The position numbers and the translations under genes were made by a program. Under the pieces are notes generated by a model. It ran no database searches. It was not told the origin of the DNA and worked only from the letters and a program-made list of their open reading frames with translations. This document shows, piece after piece, positions 16,957 to 25,419 of a stretch of 64,000 nucleotides of DNA. This stretch comes from CAZMZF01 sp964570765. GTDB lineage: Bacteria; Zixibacteria; MSB-5A5; RBG-16-43-9. The stretch's first letter is position 1, and each line of letters starts with the position of its first letter. The DNA lies in assembly GCA_964570765.1 (NCBI GenBank), contig CAZMZF010000001.1, forward strand, positions 129,680 to 193,679. Direction: 5' to 3'.

Positions 16957-17974
16957 AGTTTCTAGTATCTTACTAACTAAAAAACCTTATGTCACGATTT
17001 AGGGTTTTAAAAAGTTTGTCGTCTCCTTGGTAGAGGCGCCTCTTCGTCACTAAATTCCGTTTTGACATTGTTAATCAAGATTAAATAATTTCTTTTATAG
17101 GCAAGCATATGCAATTGCTGACCTTAAGGTGCTTTTTCCCCCTATTGCCTACTGTTCGGCTTTCCATTACTTAAATTTTTCCTGCCGAAAATCCCCCCCG
17201 CTCTTCCTATCCAATTTGTCTAGATAGGCTTTCGAGGCGGTCTTGAATTCTTCGGTGCTAAATATTTTGATTCTTTATTATCTGGTCAAAGTATTCCTTC
17301 CCCTCTTGATAACTAATCTTAAAATTTCTTTTATCAGGTCCTGATGCGCCCTGTCTATGTGAATATTTCTGACACTCTCACCTAACCTGGCTTCTAATTC
17401 TTCCTCCTTGGTCCTATTAGATCTATTTACTTTTTTCATCTCTACAGTTATAGCACACTCGTACTTTCCGCAGGTCAAAAGCCTCTAAAACAAATTTTCT
17501 CTTGGAATATTTAGGTTGGTTTTGCTTTTTAAAGCCCTCTTGCTCTTTGTCAACCAATTCTGGCTGATACAAGGATTAAGAATTACGCTCTATTTCGAAT
17601 CTGGCTAACAGCATTTAAATTCATCAGAAAATGATTAATGTACATTAGATGTTTCACAGAGAGGATTGAAAGAAGAAATGATCCCACATTTTTGCTATCA
17701 CTTGTCTTGATGAACCGAATCTAAAAATTAGTTTTTTAACCTCAGGTTGTGCTTAGAATCTACGAAGGATGTGGAGGGGTAATAAAGATTCACACCTTCA
17801 TTTATTATTTTAAAAAACATTTTGAAATTTCACTCAGTATTCTAAAGATGTTTTAACTTCTGCCGATAAGAAAAACAAACCCACAAAAAAGTGGGGGGCT
17901 ATATAGATCAAGGATATTCAGCAGGATAAAAATATTCATTAAGCCAATTCTTTAGCCCAAAACAGGGGGGGCAA
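16957..17974. other. Gene-poor stretch before the gas-vesicle cluster
   Basis: About 1 kb without a convincing gene. One weak minus-strand ORF (17278-17478, 66 codons, charged and helical, starting MTCGKYECAITVEMKKV) has no visible ribosome-binding site or recognisable family and may be a decayed remnant. There is no clear promoter. A G-rich GGGGGGG run at 17965-17971 serves as the ribosome-binding region of the next gene. Confidence 0.5.
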
Positions 17975-18397
17975 GTGGTTCAAAACAAACCACGCATATT
18001 GATTCTGAATGATTTTCCAGAAAAGGGATGGGTTTTAAGCAGGATTTTAAATTCAAAAGGTTGCTCTACAGATTCACTTACCTATCCACAAAATTCAATA
18101 GATATAATAGAGAAAGAAAGACCAGATCTCTTAATCCTCGATTTAAATATTTTAGAAGCCAGTATACTTAGAACACCCCAGAGGATAAGAGAGAGTAACC
18201 CCTCATTATCGATATTAACCTGTTCCAATTCAGCAGCTGAGCAATTTGAAAATCAAGTTACCAAATTGGAGGGCCCTGTCTTTTTTCCAAAAGCAGTGAA
18301 ACAAATATTAGATAGGATTGAAAAATTGTTGCTGAACAATAAAGAAAGTAAATTGGATACTCTTTGTGTGTCTAAAGATGAAAAAGAGGGGAGGTGA
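17975..18397 (+). CDS. Receiver-domain (CheY-like) protein at head of gas-vesicle cluster
   Basis: A 140-residue single receiver domain with no output domain. Strand 1 reads RILILNDFP, where the usual acidic pair is Asn-Asp. The phospho-acceptor aspartate is in DLLILDLNI, the Thr/Ser switch in LSILTCSNS, and the conserved lysine in PVFFPKAVKQIL. It starts at a GTG after a G-rich ribosome-binding site and ends seven bases before gvpA, so it is probably co-transcribed with it. It could signal by protein contact; its kinase is not encoded in the cluster. The weakened acidic pocket may lower phosphorylation. Confidence 0.75.
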   Translation: MVQNKPRILILNDFPEKGWVLSRILNSKGCSTDSLTYPQNSIDIIEKERPDLLILDLNILEASILRTPQRIRESNPSLSILTCSNSAAEQFENQVTKLEGPVFFPKAVKQILDRIEKLLLNNKESKLDTLCVSKDEKEGR

Positions 18398-18403
18398 TAA
18401 AAG

Positions 18404-18616
18404 ATGGCAGTCGAAAAAAACATTGGCTCTTCCAGCTTAGTGGAAGTGGTCGACAGGATCCTGGATAAGGGTATCGTTATCGATGCCTGGGTCAGGGTCT
18501 CCCTGGTGGGAATCGAGCTTCTGGCGGTTGAGGCAAGGGTGGTGTGCGCAGGTGTGGAGACCTTCTTGAAGTATGCTGAGGCTATCGGGCTTACTCCGAC
18601 AGCAGCTACAGCCTAA
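18404..18616 (+). CDS. gvpA: GvpA, major gas-vesicle shell protein
   Basis: A 70-residue GvpA of normal length. The canonical core is intact: SSLVEVVDRILDKGIVIDAW, then VRVSLVGIELLAVEARVVCA and GVETFLKYAEAIGLT. It self-assembles into the ribbed, gas-permeable, water-excluding shell. The ATG follows an AGGTG ribosome-binding site. This is the only plain GvpA here; two longer GvpA-family proteins lie at 31950 and 34653. A repeat element separates it from the next gene, which could stabilise a gvpA-rich transcript. Confidence 0.97.
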   Translation: MAVEKNIGSSSLVEVVDRILDKGIVIDAWVRVSLVGIELLAVEARVVCAGVETFLKYAEAIGLTPTAATA

Positions 18617-18712
18617 GGTTTCTCACCGAAGGGTCTGGAGGAATTTTTGTCGAGGTGTCCTCAGGGGGGCTAAACCGGAAAGTATACCTCGCCAGAGATT
18701 CTTCCAAATAAT

Positions 18713-18780
18713 GGAGTGCATCCGCCTAAGGCGGATAGCTTTGCCCATTATAAATGGTAAACCTAAAGGTTTACATTCCA
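18713..18780. repeat. GGAGTGCA-ended element downstream of gvpA
   Basis: It begins GGAGTGCATCCGCC, contains the short stem CCGCCTAAGGCGG and ends in AAACCTAAAGGTTTACATTCC. It is closely related to the interior of 20425-20512. It lies between gvpA and the coiled-coil gene. Confidence 0.65.
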
Positions 18781-18784
18781 AAGG

Positions 18785-19795
18785 ATGGAAGAAGGGATTA
18801 GGGAAATGATAACAGTTGAACAGATGAGAGATGTGGCACAGGATTTGATTTCCTCTTATGATGCCCGAGTGGATGCGATAGGAACAATAATAGATAACAC
18901 TTATCAAATTTTGGAAGATTTTAAAGATAAAAGGGAAAAACTGAGTGCTGAATTAAAAGAAACCCTGGCTAAAAAAGAATCTTTAAGAAAAAAAGATTTC
19001 GATAGGATGATAAATGGAATTCTCTTAAGTCAGTCGGAGAAAGAAAAAGAAGTCAAGCAAAACTTAAAGAATTTTATTAAAGAACAAAAAATACAAGCTT
19101 CTGAATTAAGAGATGCTCTGACCAATGGGGAAGTTGAAAGGATAAAAAAAGCTCAAATTGAGATAGAGAAGGGGATAGTTGAAATAAAAGGATTATTAAA
19201 AAACTTCGGTGAAGAGCAGGAAAGGCTAACAGCGGAGTTAAGAAAACTTTTGAACAAAGGGAAGGATTTGAAAATAAAAGATTTCAAGGATATGATAAAA
19301 AACCTATCAATGGGATCCAAATTCGGACAAACCTTAAACAGAGAAAAGGAGGTGAAAAGGATGGGATTACGAGATGTGGCAACTGATATTAAGAGCCTGG
19401 GACAGGATATGGCTGACTCTTATGTTGACAGAAAGAAAATGATCGAAGCTCTCCAAAAAGAGGTTAAATTGAGAGTGAAGGAAGTCAGCGACCTATTGAA
19501 GGGATTCCAAGAAGAGCACTCGGAAAGGAAATCCGAAGTTGTTCAGATGCTGGATGCCTTCGTAGAAGACCTGCATTCTGAGATCGCACAGTTAAGAAAA
19601 GAAGTCAGAAAACTCATGGGGGGCATACACAAAGAAAGCGAGCAAAGGAAGGATGAGGTTGGCGAAGTGGTCGCGGCAGTAAAAGAGATGCACTCAAGTG
19701 TGGCAAAGGTAAGAAGCGGTGCCAGAAAAGTAAGTGCACACAGTCTGGCAGAGACGGGGGATAAAAAGCCAGCCAGAAGGGCAAAAGGGAAATAA
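18785..19795 (+). CDS. Coiled-coil repeat protein, GvpC-like candidate; fused tandem
   Basis: This 336-residue protein is almost wholly helical and charged. It contains about five copies of a motif such as LKNFIKEQKIQASEL, LKNFGEEQERLTAEL and LKGFQEEHSERKSEV, reminiscent of the amphipathic repeats of GvpC, which stiffens the shell from outside. It ends in a basic tail (KKPARRAKGK). Codons 186-192 spell a strong ribosome-binding site in front of Met193, and the sequence after Met193 (MGLRDVATDIKSLGQDMADS) resembles the N-terminus. It therefore looks like two genes fused, perhaps still making a separate 144-aa product. The start may be Met8 (18806) rather than 18785. Confidence 0.7.
   Translation: MEEGIREMITVEQMRDVAQDLISSYDARVDAIGTIIDNTYQILEDFKDKREKLSAELKETLAKKESLRKKDFDRMINGILLSQSEKEKEVKQNLKNFIKEQKIQASELRDALTNGEVERIKKAQIEIEKGIVEIKGLLKNFGEEQERLTAELRKLLNKGKDLKIKDFKDMIKNLSMGSKFGQTLNREKEVKRMGLRDVATDIKSLGQDMADSYVDRKKMIEALQKEVKLRVKEVSDLLKGFQEEHSERKSEVVQMLDAFVEDLHSEIAQLRKEVRKLMGGIHKESEQRKDEVGEVVAAVKEMHSSVAKVRSGARKVSAHSLAETGDKKPARRAKGK
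19345..19363 (+). promoter_or_regulatory. Internal ribosome-binding site and start within the coiled-coil gene
   Basis: AAAAGGAGGTGAAAAGG precedes an in-frame ATG at 19361 with ideal spacing. The upstream frame reads straight through it. It predicts a second, shorter product comprising residues 193-336. Confidence 0.6.
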
Positions 19796-19836
19796 AAAAA
19801 GGGATAGGCATCAAGACGAGATGATTAGAAAAAAAA

Positions 19837-19937
19837 GATTACCACCGGTTAGTTAGTTGAAGGCTTTACGGCTAACAAAGTTTTTAGTGCTATCCTATGG
19901 ATGGGAGGGCAGGGTAAACTTCTAATCGGTGGTAATC
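19837..19937 (+). ncRNA. Long imperfect inverted repeat in the gvp cluster
   Basis: GATTACCACCGGTTAG (19837-19852) pairs with CTAATCGGTGGTAATC (19922-19937) at 15 of 16 positions. It encloses about 69 bases with a small internal hairpin (GGCTTTACGGCTAAC region). It lies between the coiled-coil gene and the zinc-finger gene, where an RNA structure could tune downstream expression. It could equally be a non-autonomous mobile element. No known RNA family is recognised. Confidence 0.35.
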
Positions 19938-19970
19938 TCAGGCTTCTGTTGAAAAACGGGGGGTATAATA

Positions 19971-20360
19971 ATGAAAGAGATAAAATGTGTTTTTTGTAAA
20001 GGGAAAGGGATAGATCCTTTCAAGATATTATCATCCATATCAATCTGCCCCATCTGTGAAGGGAAAGGGAAAGTTAAGGTAGAGGAACCATATATAGACT
20101 GTGCCTTTTGCCACGGAACCGGAGTATATCCTCATACCAGACTGAACTGCACTGTATGTAAGGGCGTAGGGGTGGTTACTTTGATAGAACCAAGAATAAC
20201 TTGCCCGGAGTGTAAAGGAAAGGGTCAGAAACTTGCGACCAGTTATCCCTGTCTCAGATGCGGAGGCAAAGGAGTAATAAAAAAAGAAAAAATGTCGCAG
20301 GGGTGGGCAGGTGCTTTTAGTAAAAAAGCTGAAAATTTAGTTAATAACCCTAATAGATAA
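19971..20360 (+). CDS. DnaJ-type cysteine-rich zinc-finger protein
   Basis: A 129-residue protein consisting mainly of CxxCxGxG-type repeats: CVFCKGKG, CPICEGKG, CAFCHGTG, CTVCKGVG, CPECKGKG, CLRCGGKG. These match the zinc-binding central domain of DnaJ, without J or substrate domains. In DnaJ two zinc centres assist client binding. A ribosome-binding region (GGGGGG) precedes the ATG. Being inside the gas-vesicle cluster, next to a chaperone-rich gene set, suggests a chaperone or adaptor role for shell subunits; this is inferred. Confidence 0.8.
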   Translation: MKEIKCVFCKGKGIDPFKILSSISICPICEGKGKVKVEEPYIDCAFCHGTGVYPHTRLNCTVCKGVGVVTLIEPRITCPECKGKGQKLATSYPCLRCGGKGVIKKEKMSQGWAGAFSKKAENLVNNPNR

Positions 20361-20370
20361 TGAGTGAGGT

Positions 20371-20530
20371 CTCTGAAAAACTAAAAATTTTGGGAGCGGA
20401 GCTCGACGAAGCCGAAAGAATAATGGAGTGTATCCACCTGAGGCGGATAGCTTTACCTTAACCCATTAGAAATAAAAGAATTCTTTTTGGCAAACCTAAA
20501 GGTTCGCACTCCAAAAACTACTTTTTAGAG
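20371..20530. repeat. MITE-like element (copy 2) carrying a GGAGTG element
   Basis: The ends CTCTGAAAAACT (20371-20382) and ACTTTTTAGAG (20520-20530) are inverted repeats of the MITE family. Nested inside (20425-20512) is a GGAGTG...CACTCC element almost the same as that behind gvpA. It fills the 253-base gap before gvpN. Confidence 0.65.
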
Positions 20531-20613
20531 TTCTCTGAGTAAGAAATCCATTTTTATAGAGACAATAAAAAAGATAACTCAAAATTTAAAACCTAAGAAA
20601 GGAGTCTTTTGAG

Positions 20614-21534
20614 ATGGTAATGATTGAAGAATCTACTGCCGTATTGGAGCCTTCTCCTTTGCCTGATTTTATAGAGACCAAAGCGATAAAAGAGATAACC
20701 GAACGTGCCTTAGCCTATATTAAAGCAGGATTTCCAGTTCATTTCAGAGGGCCTTCTGGAACCGGAAAGACCAGTCTGGCTATGCATGTTGCCAGCAAGA
20801 TCGGTCGACCGGTAGTGATGTTTCATGGGGATGAGGAGTTAACCACCTCGGATCTGGTAGGTGCGGAATCTGGTATTAAAAGGAGAAAATTTGTGGACCA
20901 GTACGTATCGCGGGTTTATAAATTAGAGGAAAACACCCAAAAAAGCTGGATAGATAATCGTCTTACCGTTGCCTGTAAACATGGATTGACCCTGATCTAT
21001 GACGAGTTCACCCGTTCCAGACCAGAAGCCAATAACGTTTTGCTTCCCATCTTACAGGAGAAGATGATTAATCTCCCTGCGGCCAGAGGGGAGGAGAGCT
21101 ACCTGAAAGTTCATCCGAATTTCTGTGCAATCTTCACCAGCAATCCGGAGGAGTATGCTGGAGTTCATAAAGGCGCGGATGCTTTAAGGGATAGGATGAT
21201 TACCATAGATCTGGACCATTTTGACCAAGAGACTGAAATCGCCATAACCAAAGCTAAATCCAACGGTCTAAATCTCAAAGGAGTGAAGAAGATAGTCAAT
21301 GTGGTCAGAGGCTTAAGGGCGCAGGGAAGGTGTGAATTTGCTCCAACGGTCCGGGCAAGTGTTATGATTGCTAGGACGCTTGGGGTTAAAAACCTTCCGG
21401 TCAGTGCCAAAAATGAAGAGTTTGTCAAAATCTGTGAGGACATCCTGGCTTCTGAGACCTCAAGAATTGGCAGGAAAAGCAAAAGGGAAAAAGTTAAGGC
21501 GGTGGTGAGACGTTTGATCTTAAAGTACTGCTAA
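20614..21534 (+). CDS. gvpN: GvpN, gas-vesicle AAA+ ATPase
   Basis: A 306-residue MoxR/GvpN-type AAA+ ATPase of normal family length. Walker A is GPSGTGKTS (about residues 46-54), Walker B is LIYDEFTRSRPEANNVL (about 130-146), and the sensor region is FTSNPEEYAGVHKGADALRD. GvpN couples ATP hydrolysis to gas-vesicle assembly and enlargement. The ATG has AAGGAGTC upstream. A GGAGTGC-type repeat lies just downstream. Confidence 0.95.
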   Translation: MVMIEESTAVLEPSPLPDFIETKAIKEITERALAYIKAGFPVHFRGPSGTGKTSLAMHVASKIGRPVVMFHGDEELTTSDLVGAESGIKRRKFVDQYVSRVYKLEENTQKSWIDNRLTVACKHGLTLIYDEFTRSRPEANNVLLPILQEKMINLPAARGEESYLKVHPNFCAIFTSNPEEYAGVHKGADALRDRMITIDLDHFDQETEIAITKAKSNGLNLKGVKKIVNVVRGLRAQGRCEFAPTVRASVMIARTLGVKNLPVSAKNEEFVKICEDILASETSRIGRKSKREKVKAVVRRLILKYC

Positions 21535-21547
21535 ATGTAGAAAATTT

Positions 21548-21623
21548 GGAGTGCGAAAGCTTGCTTTCGCGATTTGAAAACCGCACCAGCCTCAAGGTCA
21601 AATTCGACAAGCTGGTGCACTCC
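21548..21623. repeat. GGAGTGC-ended element downstream of gvpN
   Basis: It begins GGAGTGCGAAAGC and ends GGTGCACTCC. It contains the perfect short stem GCGAAAGC/GCTTTCGC and a CTCAAGGTCAAATTCGAC segment also found, inverted, in 12661-12757. Confidence 0.65.
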
Positions 21624-21648
21624 AGGAAGGGTGTAAAAAGTAACTCTA

Positions 21649-21858
21649 ATGCAAACATTATCCAGAGTGGATGAGAAGGGGAAGATAACTTTGCCCGGTA
21701 ATATTCGCCTCGAAGCTGGGCTTAAGCCGGGTCAATTGGTTGAGCTTAAGATCGTGGGAGCAAGCCCAAAAAAGAGGATCTTGGTGTCACCAAGAAGACA
21801 GGGTGTGGATAAGCCTTTTAAAAAGTTGAATTATGTTTCTATCTTTGAGAGGAGGTGA
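21649..21858 (+). CDS. AbrB/SpoVT-type swapped-hairpin DNA-binding protein
   Basis: A 69-residue protein with one AbrB/MazE-type domain: SRVDEKGKITLPGNIRLEAG, then LKPGQLVELKI. Proteins of this fold dimerise and bind DNA as transition-state regulators or antitoxins. No toxin gene lies beside it; the neighbour is a coiled-coil protein. It is therefore more likely a local regulator of the gas-vesicle genes, though binding sites are unknown. The stop is inside the ribosome-binding site of the next gene, so the two are coupled. Confidence 0.75.
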   Translation: MQTLSRVDEKGKITLPGNIRLEAGLKPGQLVELKIVGASPKKRILVSPRRQGVDKPFKKLNYVSIFERR

Positions 21859-21866
21859 GAGAGACT

Positions 21867-22226
21867 ATGCCTAATATTCCCGGGATAGAGGAGATAAAAA
21901 CTCTAAAACCTAATAGCACACGCTCTATGCCTCCTCATATGAACCAACCTTACATCGATATGTTCATGCGGAGGAAAGAGAGAGAGAGATTGGAGAGGGA
22001 GGGAATAAGATTAAACAGCAGAGTAGAGTCGATTATTGGGCGGTTAAAAGAAATCGAAAAGGAAATGAAAAAATTGGAAAAGGAGGATAAAAAAGTTCAA
22101 AAGAAAAGGAGATTTGACTGGGATAAAGCCTGGATGGAGATAAAAGATGAAACTAACCAAGAAGAGTCGGAGAAGCCCAAAATCGAAACAGGATGGAAAA
22201 TAAAAAATTTAAAAAAGAATAGATGA
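21867..22226 (+). CDS. Coiled-coil protein of unknown function (gvp cluster)
   Basis: 119 residues. A Pro-rich N-terminus (MPNIPGIEEIKTLKPNST) leads into a strongly charged heptad region (about residues 35-85) and a basic/acidic tail. No family is recognised. I chose the ATG at 21867, eight bases after GAGGAGGTGA, over the GTG at 21855 that lies within the ribosome-binding site. Its location between the AbrB-like gene and the Hsp20 gene suggests a scaffold or accessory role in gas-vesicle formation, without direct evidence. Confidence 0.65.
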   Translation: MPNIPGIEEIKTLKPNSTRSMPPHMNQPYIDMFMRRKERERLEREGIRLNSRVESIIGRLKEIEKEMKKLEKEDKKVQKKRRFDWDKAWMEIKDETNQEESEKPKIETGWKIKNLKKNR

Positions 22227-22298
22227 AAACTCTAACTCACCAATCCAGGAGTTAGTGAGAATCGCAGTAAAGGTGGTGTGACCTGATTTTGAAAAGTT

Positions 22299-22472
22299 AT
22301 GGATGAACAAAGACTGAAAGAAAAAATTAGAGCTTATGAGCTCAAAATAAGTGATATGGAACAGCAGGTTTTCTTATTGAAAATGAGGATTGAAAAAGAA
22401 AAACAAATCATAAAAAGATACGAGGAAAGTCTTAAAAACGGAAACTATGTAGAAGTGAAAGGAAGGTTTTAA
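22299..22472 (+). CDS. Short coiled-coil protein (57 aa)
   Basis: A 57-residue ORF beginning MDEQRLKEKIRAYELKIS, with clean heptads up to a YVEVKGRF end. The stop lies one base before the next ATG, the hsp20 gene at 22474, as expected of an operon gene. The ribosome-binding site is weak (GAAAAG; a better GGTGGTG is about 20 bases up). It resembles the short helical proteins often found in gas-vesicle clusters but no family is assigned. Confidence 0.55.
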   Translation: MDEQRLKEKIRAYELKISDMEQQVFLLKMRIEKEKQIIKRYEESLKNGNYVEVKGRF

Positions 22473-22473
22473 G

Positions 22474-23037
22474 ATGTTTAAAAAAAGGAAAAAAACAGAG
22501 GAAAAAACCGGATTTGATATCGATTTGTCCGCAGGATCCATAGGAGGAGCTGGAAAACTCAGCCTCGGCGGAATATTTAAAGGAATCAGCAATTTGATAG
22601 ACTTAGCCGCTAAGTTACAACAGGAGGGCAAATCGGAGTTTTCTCGCACCGGTGAGATAAAAGGTCTGGGGCCCAAAGGGGCGAAAGCGGTCTATGGTTT
22701 CTCTGTAAAATTGGGAGGACTTGCAGGTGAATCACCTCAGGTTGAAACCTTCGGTAATATCAAAAAGGATGAAAAGGGAGCTCCGGTAGTTGAGAAGGTC
22801 AGAGAACCCTTAATAGATCTTTTCGATGAGGCTGATAAAATAGTAATTGTTGCTGAAATACCAGGTGTGGAGGAGGAAAAGATAAAAATAGAAGTAAAAG
22901 ATGACATTATAGAGCTTAAAGCCGAGGATTCGGATAAGAAATATCACAAAGAAATTCTTCTGCCAGCGAAAGTCAAAAAGGAGTCACTTCGCACGACTTA
23001 CAAAAACGGGGTTTTGGAAATTACGCTAACCAAATAG
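22474..23037 (+). CDS. gvpH: Hsp20/alpha-crystallin protein, GvpH-like (1 of 3)
   Basis: 187 residues. The N-terminal region is Gly/Leu-rich (GGIFKGISNLIDLAAKLQQE) and contains the GvpH-type GAKAVYGFSVKLGGL segment. The small-heat-shock domain is at about 105-187 (REPLIDLFDEADKIVIVAEI, GVEEEKIKIEVKDD, KNGVLEITLTK). GvpH proteins are Hsp20-type chaperones thought to keep gas-vesicle proteins soluble. The DNA includes TCCGCAGGATCCATAGGAG (22528-22546), shared exactly with a gvpF-type gene at 34458. Confidence 0.85.
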   Translation: MFKKRKKTEEKTGFDIDLSAGSIGGAGKLSLGGIFKGISNLIDLAAKLQQEGKSEFSRTGEIKGLGPKGAKAVYGFSVKLGGLAGESPQVETFGNIKKDEKGAPVVEKVREPLIDLFDEADKIVIVAEIPGVEEEKIKIEVKDDIIELKAEDSDKKYHKEILLPAKVKKESLRTTYKNGVLEITLTK

Positions 23038-23223
23038 AAGTGAATTGATTTTTGGAATTTTTTAGGTTAGAGATCGATGGAGGAAATTCAATTCCTGTGG
23101 ATGAGTTTAAAAACAATGTCTTTCTTCACCAAATTTTGGTTTTCAGAAAAGGCATTAGTTCTAAGAAGAGTTAAGTCCAGAGAAAAAAGAAGAAGGAAAG
23201 GAAGATAGAGCAAGAAAATCTTT

Positions 23224-25419
23224 ATGGGAGGAAATGTGGCAATCGATAAAACTGGTTCTCTCAGCCTGAAAGTGCAGGAAGCCCTTACCAAGGATGTGGG
23301 AAGAGTGATCGCCAGAATAGATCCAGAAGATTTGAAAAGGATAGATGCACAGGTGGGTGACATTATCCAGATTTCCGGCAAGCGAAAAACTGTGGCTAAG
23401 GTTATGCCCGCCTATATGGAGGATAGGGGTAAAAAGATCATCCAGATGGATGGGATAACCAGGGAAAATGCTAAGGTGGGTTTAGACGAGAAGGTGAACA
23501 TTCAAAAAGTTTCACATAAGCCTGCTTTAAAAATAGTTCTATCCCCCCTCTCTTTTGTTGGACCAGTGGGAAAAGATAAAGACACCAGATATATTGGAAG
23601 ACTTCTGGAAGGGATCCCTTTGGTTGAGGGCGACAGGGTAAGGGCGACCCTTTTTGGCACTCGGTCCCAAGATTTTATGGTTTTGGAAACCCATCCATCT
23701 AAGGAGGTGGTTTTGATCCAGCCCACCACTTCCATCAGAATAAAGTCAGAGGAAGCGGTTGAGGAAAAAGGACTTAAAGTATCTTATGAGGATATCGGTG
23801 GTCTGCGCAAGGAGATTCAGAGGGTAAGAGAAATGATCGAGCTTCCTTTGAAGTATCCCCAGATCTTCCAGAGATTGGGCATAGATGCACCTAAAGGGGT
23901 GTTACTTCACGGTCCTCCTGGATGTGGAAAAACCTTGATCGCCAGAGCAGTTGCCCATGAGACCGAGGCCTATTTTGTTCATATATCGGGACCTGAGGTC
24001 ATGGGGAAATTTTACGGTGAGAGCGAGGTAAGATTGAGAGCGGTGTTTGAAGAGGGTTCAGCTAATGCTCCTTCAATAGTCTTTATCGATGAGATAGATG
24101 CTATCGCTCCTAAAAGAGAGGAGATGGGTGGCGAAAGACAGGTGGAGAGAAGAGTTGTGGCTCAGCTTCTGGCATTGATGGATGGTTTAGAATCCAGAGG
24201 TCAGGTTATTGTTATAGGGGCAACTAACATCCCTAACACCTTGGATCCAGCTTTGCGAAGACCTGGCAGATTTGACCGGGAGATCACTATTGGAATTCCA
24301 GATAAAAAAGGAAGGCTGGAGATATTGAATATTCATACTCGCGGTATGCCCTTGGCAAAAGATGTGGACCTGGAAAAATTAGCTGAGATCACCCATGGTT
24401 TTGTGGGAGCAGATTTAGAGGCTTTATGCCGGGAAGCGGCGATGTCGGCTTTAAGGAAGATTTTTCCGAAGATAGATTTTCAGTTAGATGAGATCCCATA
24501 TGAGCTGATTCTTCAATTAGAAGTTAGTATGGAAAACTTCTTTGAGGCTTTAAAAGAGGTGGAGCCTTCAGCTATAAGAGAGGTTTTTGTAGAGATTCCG
24601 GAGGTGAGATGGGAGGAGGTAGGCGGTTTGGATGATATCAAGCAAAAGCTTAAAGAATCTGTTGAATGGCCACTGAAATACCCTCAGCTGTTCGAGAAAG
24701 CTAAGACCAACCCTCCCAAAGGGATTATGATCTATGGTCCCCCAGGAACTGGGAAAACACTTTTAGCGAAGGCTGTGGCTCATGAGAGCGGGATTAACTT
24801 TATCTCCATCAAAGGTCCTGCTCTGATGTCAAAATATATCGGCGAGAGCGAAAGAGGGGTGAGGGAAGCCTTTAAAAAGGCTAAGCAAGCTTCTCCCTGT
24901 ATCCTCTTCTTCGACGAGATCGATGCCTTAGCTCCGGTGAGGGGAGGAGGAGTAAGTGACGCTCATGTTTCTGAGCGGGTGATCAGCCAGTTCTTAACTG
25001 AGCTGGATGGAATAGAGGAGTTGAAAGGTGTGATAGCTCTTGCGGCCACCAATCGTCTGGACATTCTGGATCCAGCACTTCTCCGTGCGGGTAGGTTCGA
25101 CCTTCTATTGGAACTTCCTATTCCAGATGAAAAAACAAGATTGGAGATCTTTAAAATTCACACTAAGGGGAAACCATTAGCCAAGGAGGTGGATTTAAAA
25201 GCCTTAGCCCATACAACCGACAACTGTGTTGGATCGGATATCGGATTTATCTGCCGCAGAGCATCCCTTTCTGCTATTCGGGATTATGTGGGAAAGGAGA
25301 AGTCCGAAGGATCCCCCGCCAAAGGCGGGGGAAAAGATTACTCTAATTTTGAGATTAAAGCCAGTCACTTTAATCAAGCCATTAAGGAGATGGCTGAAAG
25401 AAAGGAGGGAGTAAAGTGA
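23224..25419 (+). CDS. Cdc48/VAT-type double AAA+ ATPase
   Basis: A 731-residue Cdc48/p97-family unfoldase. The N-domain spans about residues 5-180 and starts with a double-psi barrel (VGRVIARIDPEDLKRIDAQV). D1 has Walker A GPPGCGKT near 230, Walker B FIDEIDAIAPKR, pore loop MGKFYGESE and arginine finger RRPGRFDREI. D2 has Walker A GPPGTGKT near 505, Walker B FFDEIDALAPVRG, pore loop MSKYIGESE and RAGRFD. All catalytic motifs are intact, so it should extract or unfold proteins with ATP. Position in the gvp cluster implies a role in shell subunit handling or turnover. Translation may begin at GTG 23236, which sits behind GGGAGG. Confidence 0.92.
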   Translation: MGGNVAIDKTGSLSLKVQEALTKDVGRVIARIDPEDLKRIDAQVGDIIQISGKRKTVAKVMPAYMEDRGKKIIQMDGITRENAKVGLDEKVNIQKVSHKPALKIVLSPLSFVGPVGKDKDTRYIGRLLEGIPLVEGDRVRATLFGTRSQDFMVLETHPSKEVVLIQPTTSIRIKSEEAVEEKGLKVSYEDIGGLRKEIQRVREMIELPLKYPQIFQRLGIDAPKGVLLHGPPGCGKTLIARAVAHETEAYFVHISGPEVMGKFYGESEVRLRAVFEEGSANAPSIVFIDEIDAIAPKREEMGGERQVERRVVAQLLALMDGLESRGQVIVIGATNIPNTLDPALRRPGRFDREITIGIPDKKGRLEILNIHTRGMPLAKDVDLEKLAEITHGFVGADLEALCREAAMSALRKIFPKIDFQLDEIPYELILQLEVSMENFFEALKEVEPSAIREVFVEIPEVRWEEVGGLDDIKQKLKESVEWPLKYPQLFEKAKTNPPKGIMIYGPPGTGKTLLAKAVAHESGINFISIKGPALMSKYIGESERGVREAFKKAKQASPCILFFDEIDALAPVRGGGVSDAHVSERVISQFLTELDGIEELKGVIALAATNRLDILDPALLRAGRFDLLLELPIPDEKTRLEIFKIHTKGKPLAKEVDLKALAHTTDNCVGSDIGFICRRASLSAIRDYVGKEKSEGSPAKGGGKDYSNFEIKASHFNQAIKEMAERKEGVK
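25312..25332. repeat. In-frame palindrome within the cdc48-type gene
   Basis: TCCCCCGCC-AAA-GGCGGGGGA is a perfect hairpin of 9-bp arms. It encodes SPAKGGG-like residues in the variable stretch between the D2 lid and the C-terminus (about residues 697-703). Its GC content contrasts sharply with the surrounding AT-rich gene, which suggests an inserted intergenic-type element. Confidence 0.65.

Noticed and set aside
21649..22226. A toxin-antitoxin pair (AbrB-type antitoxin plus neighbour)
   Set aside because: The neighbour is a coiled-coil protein without any toxin fold motif such as PIN, MazF or RelE.
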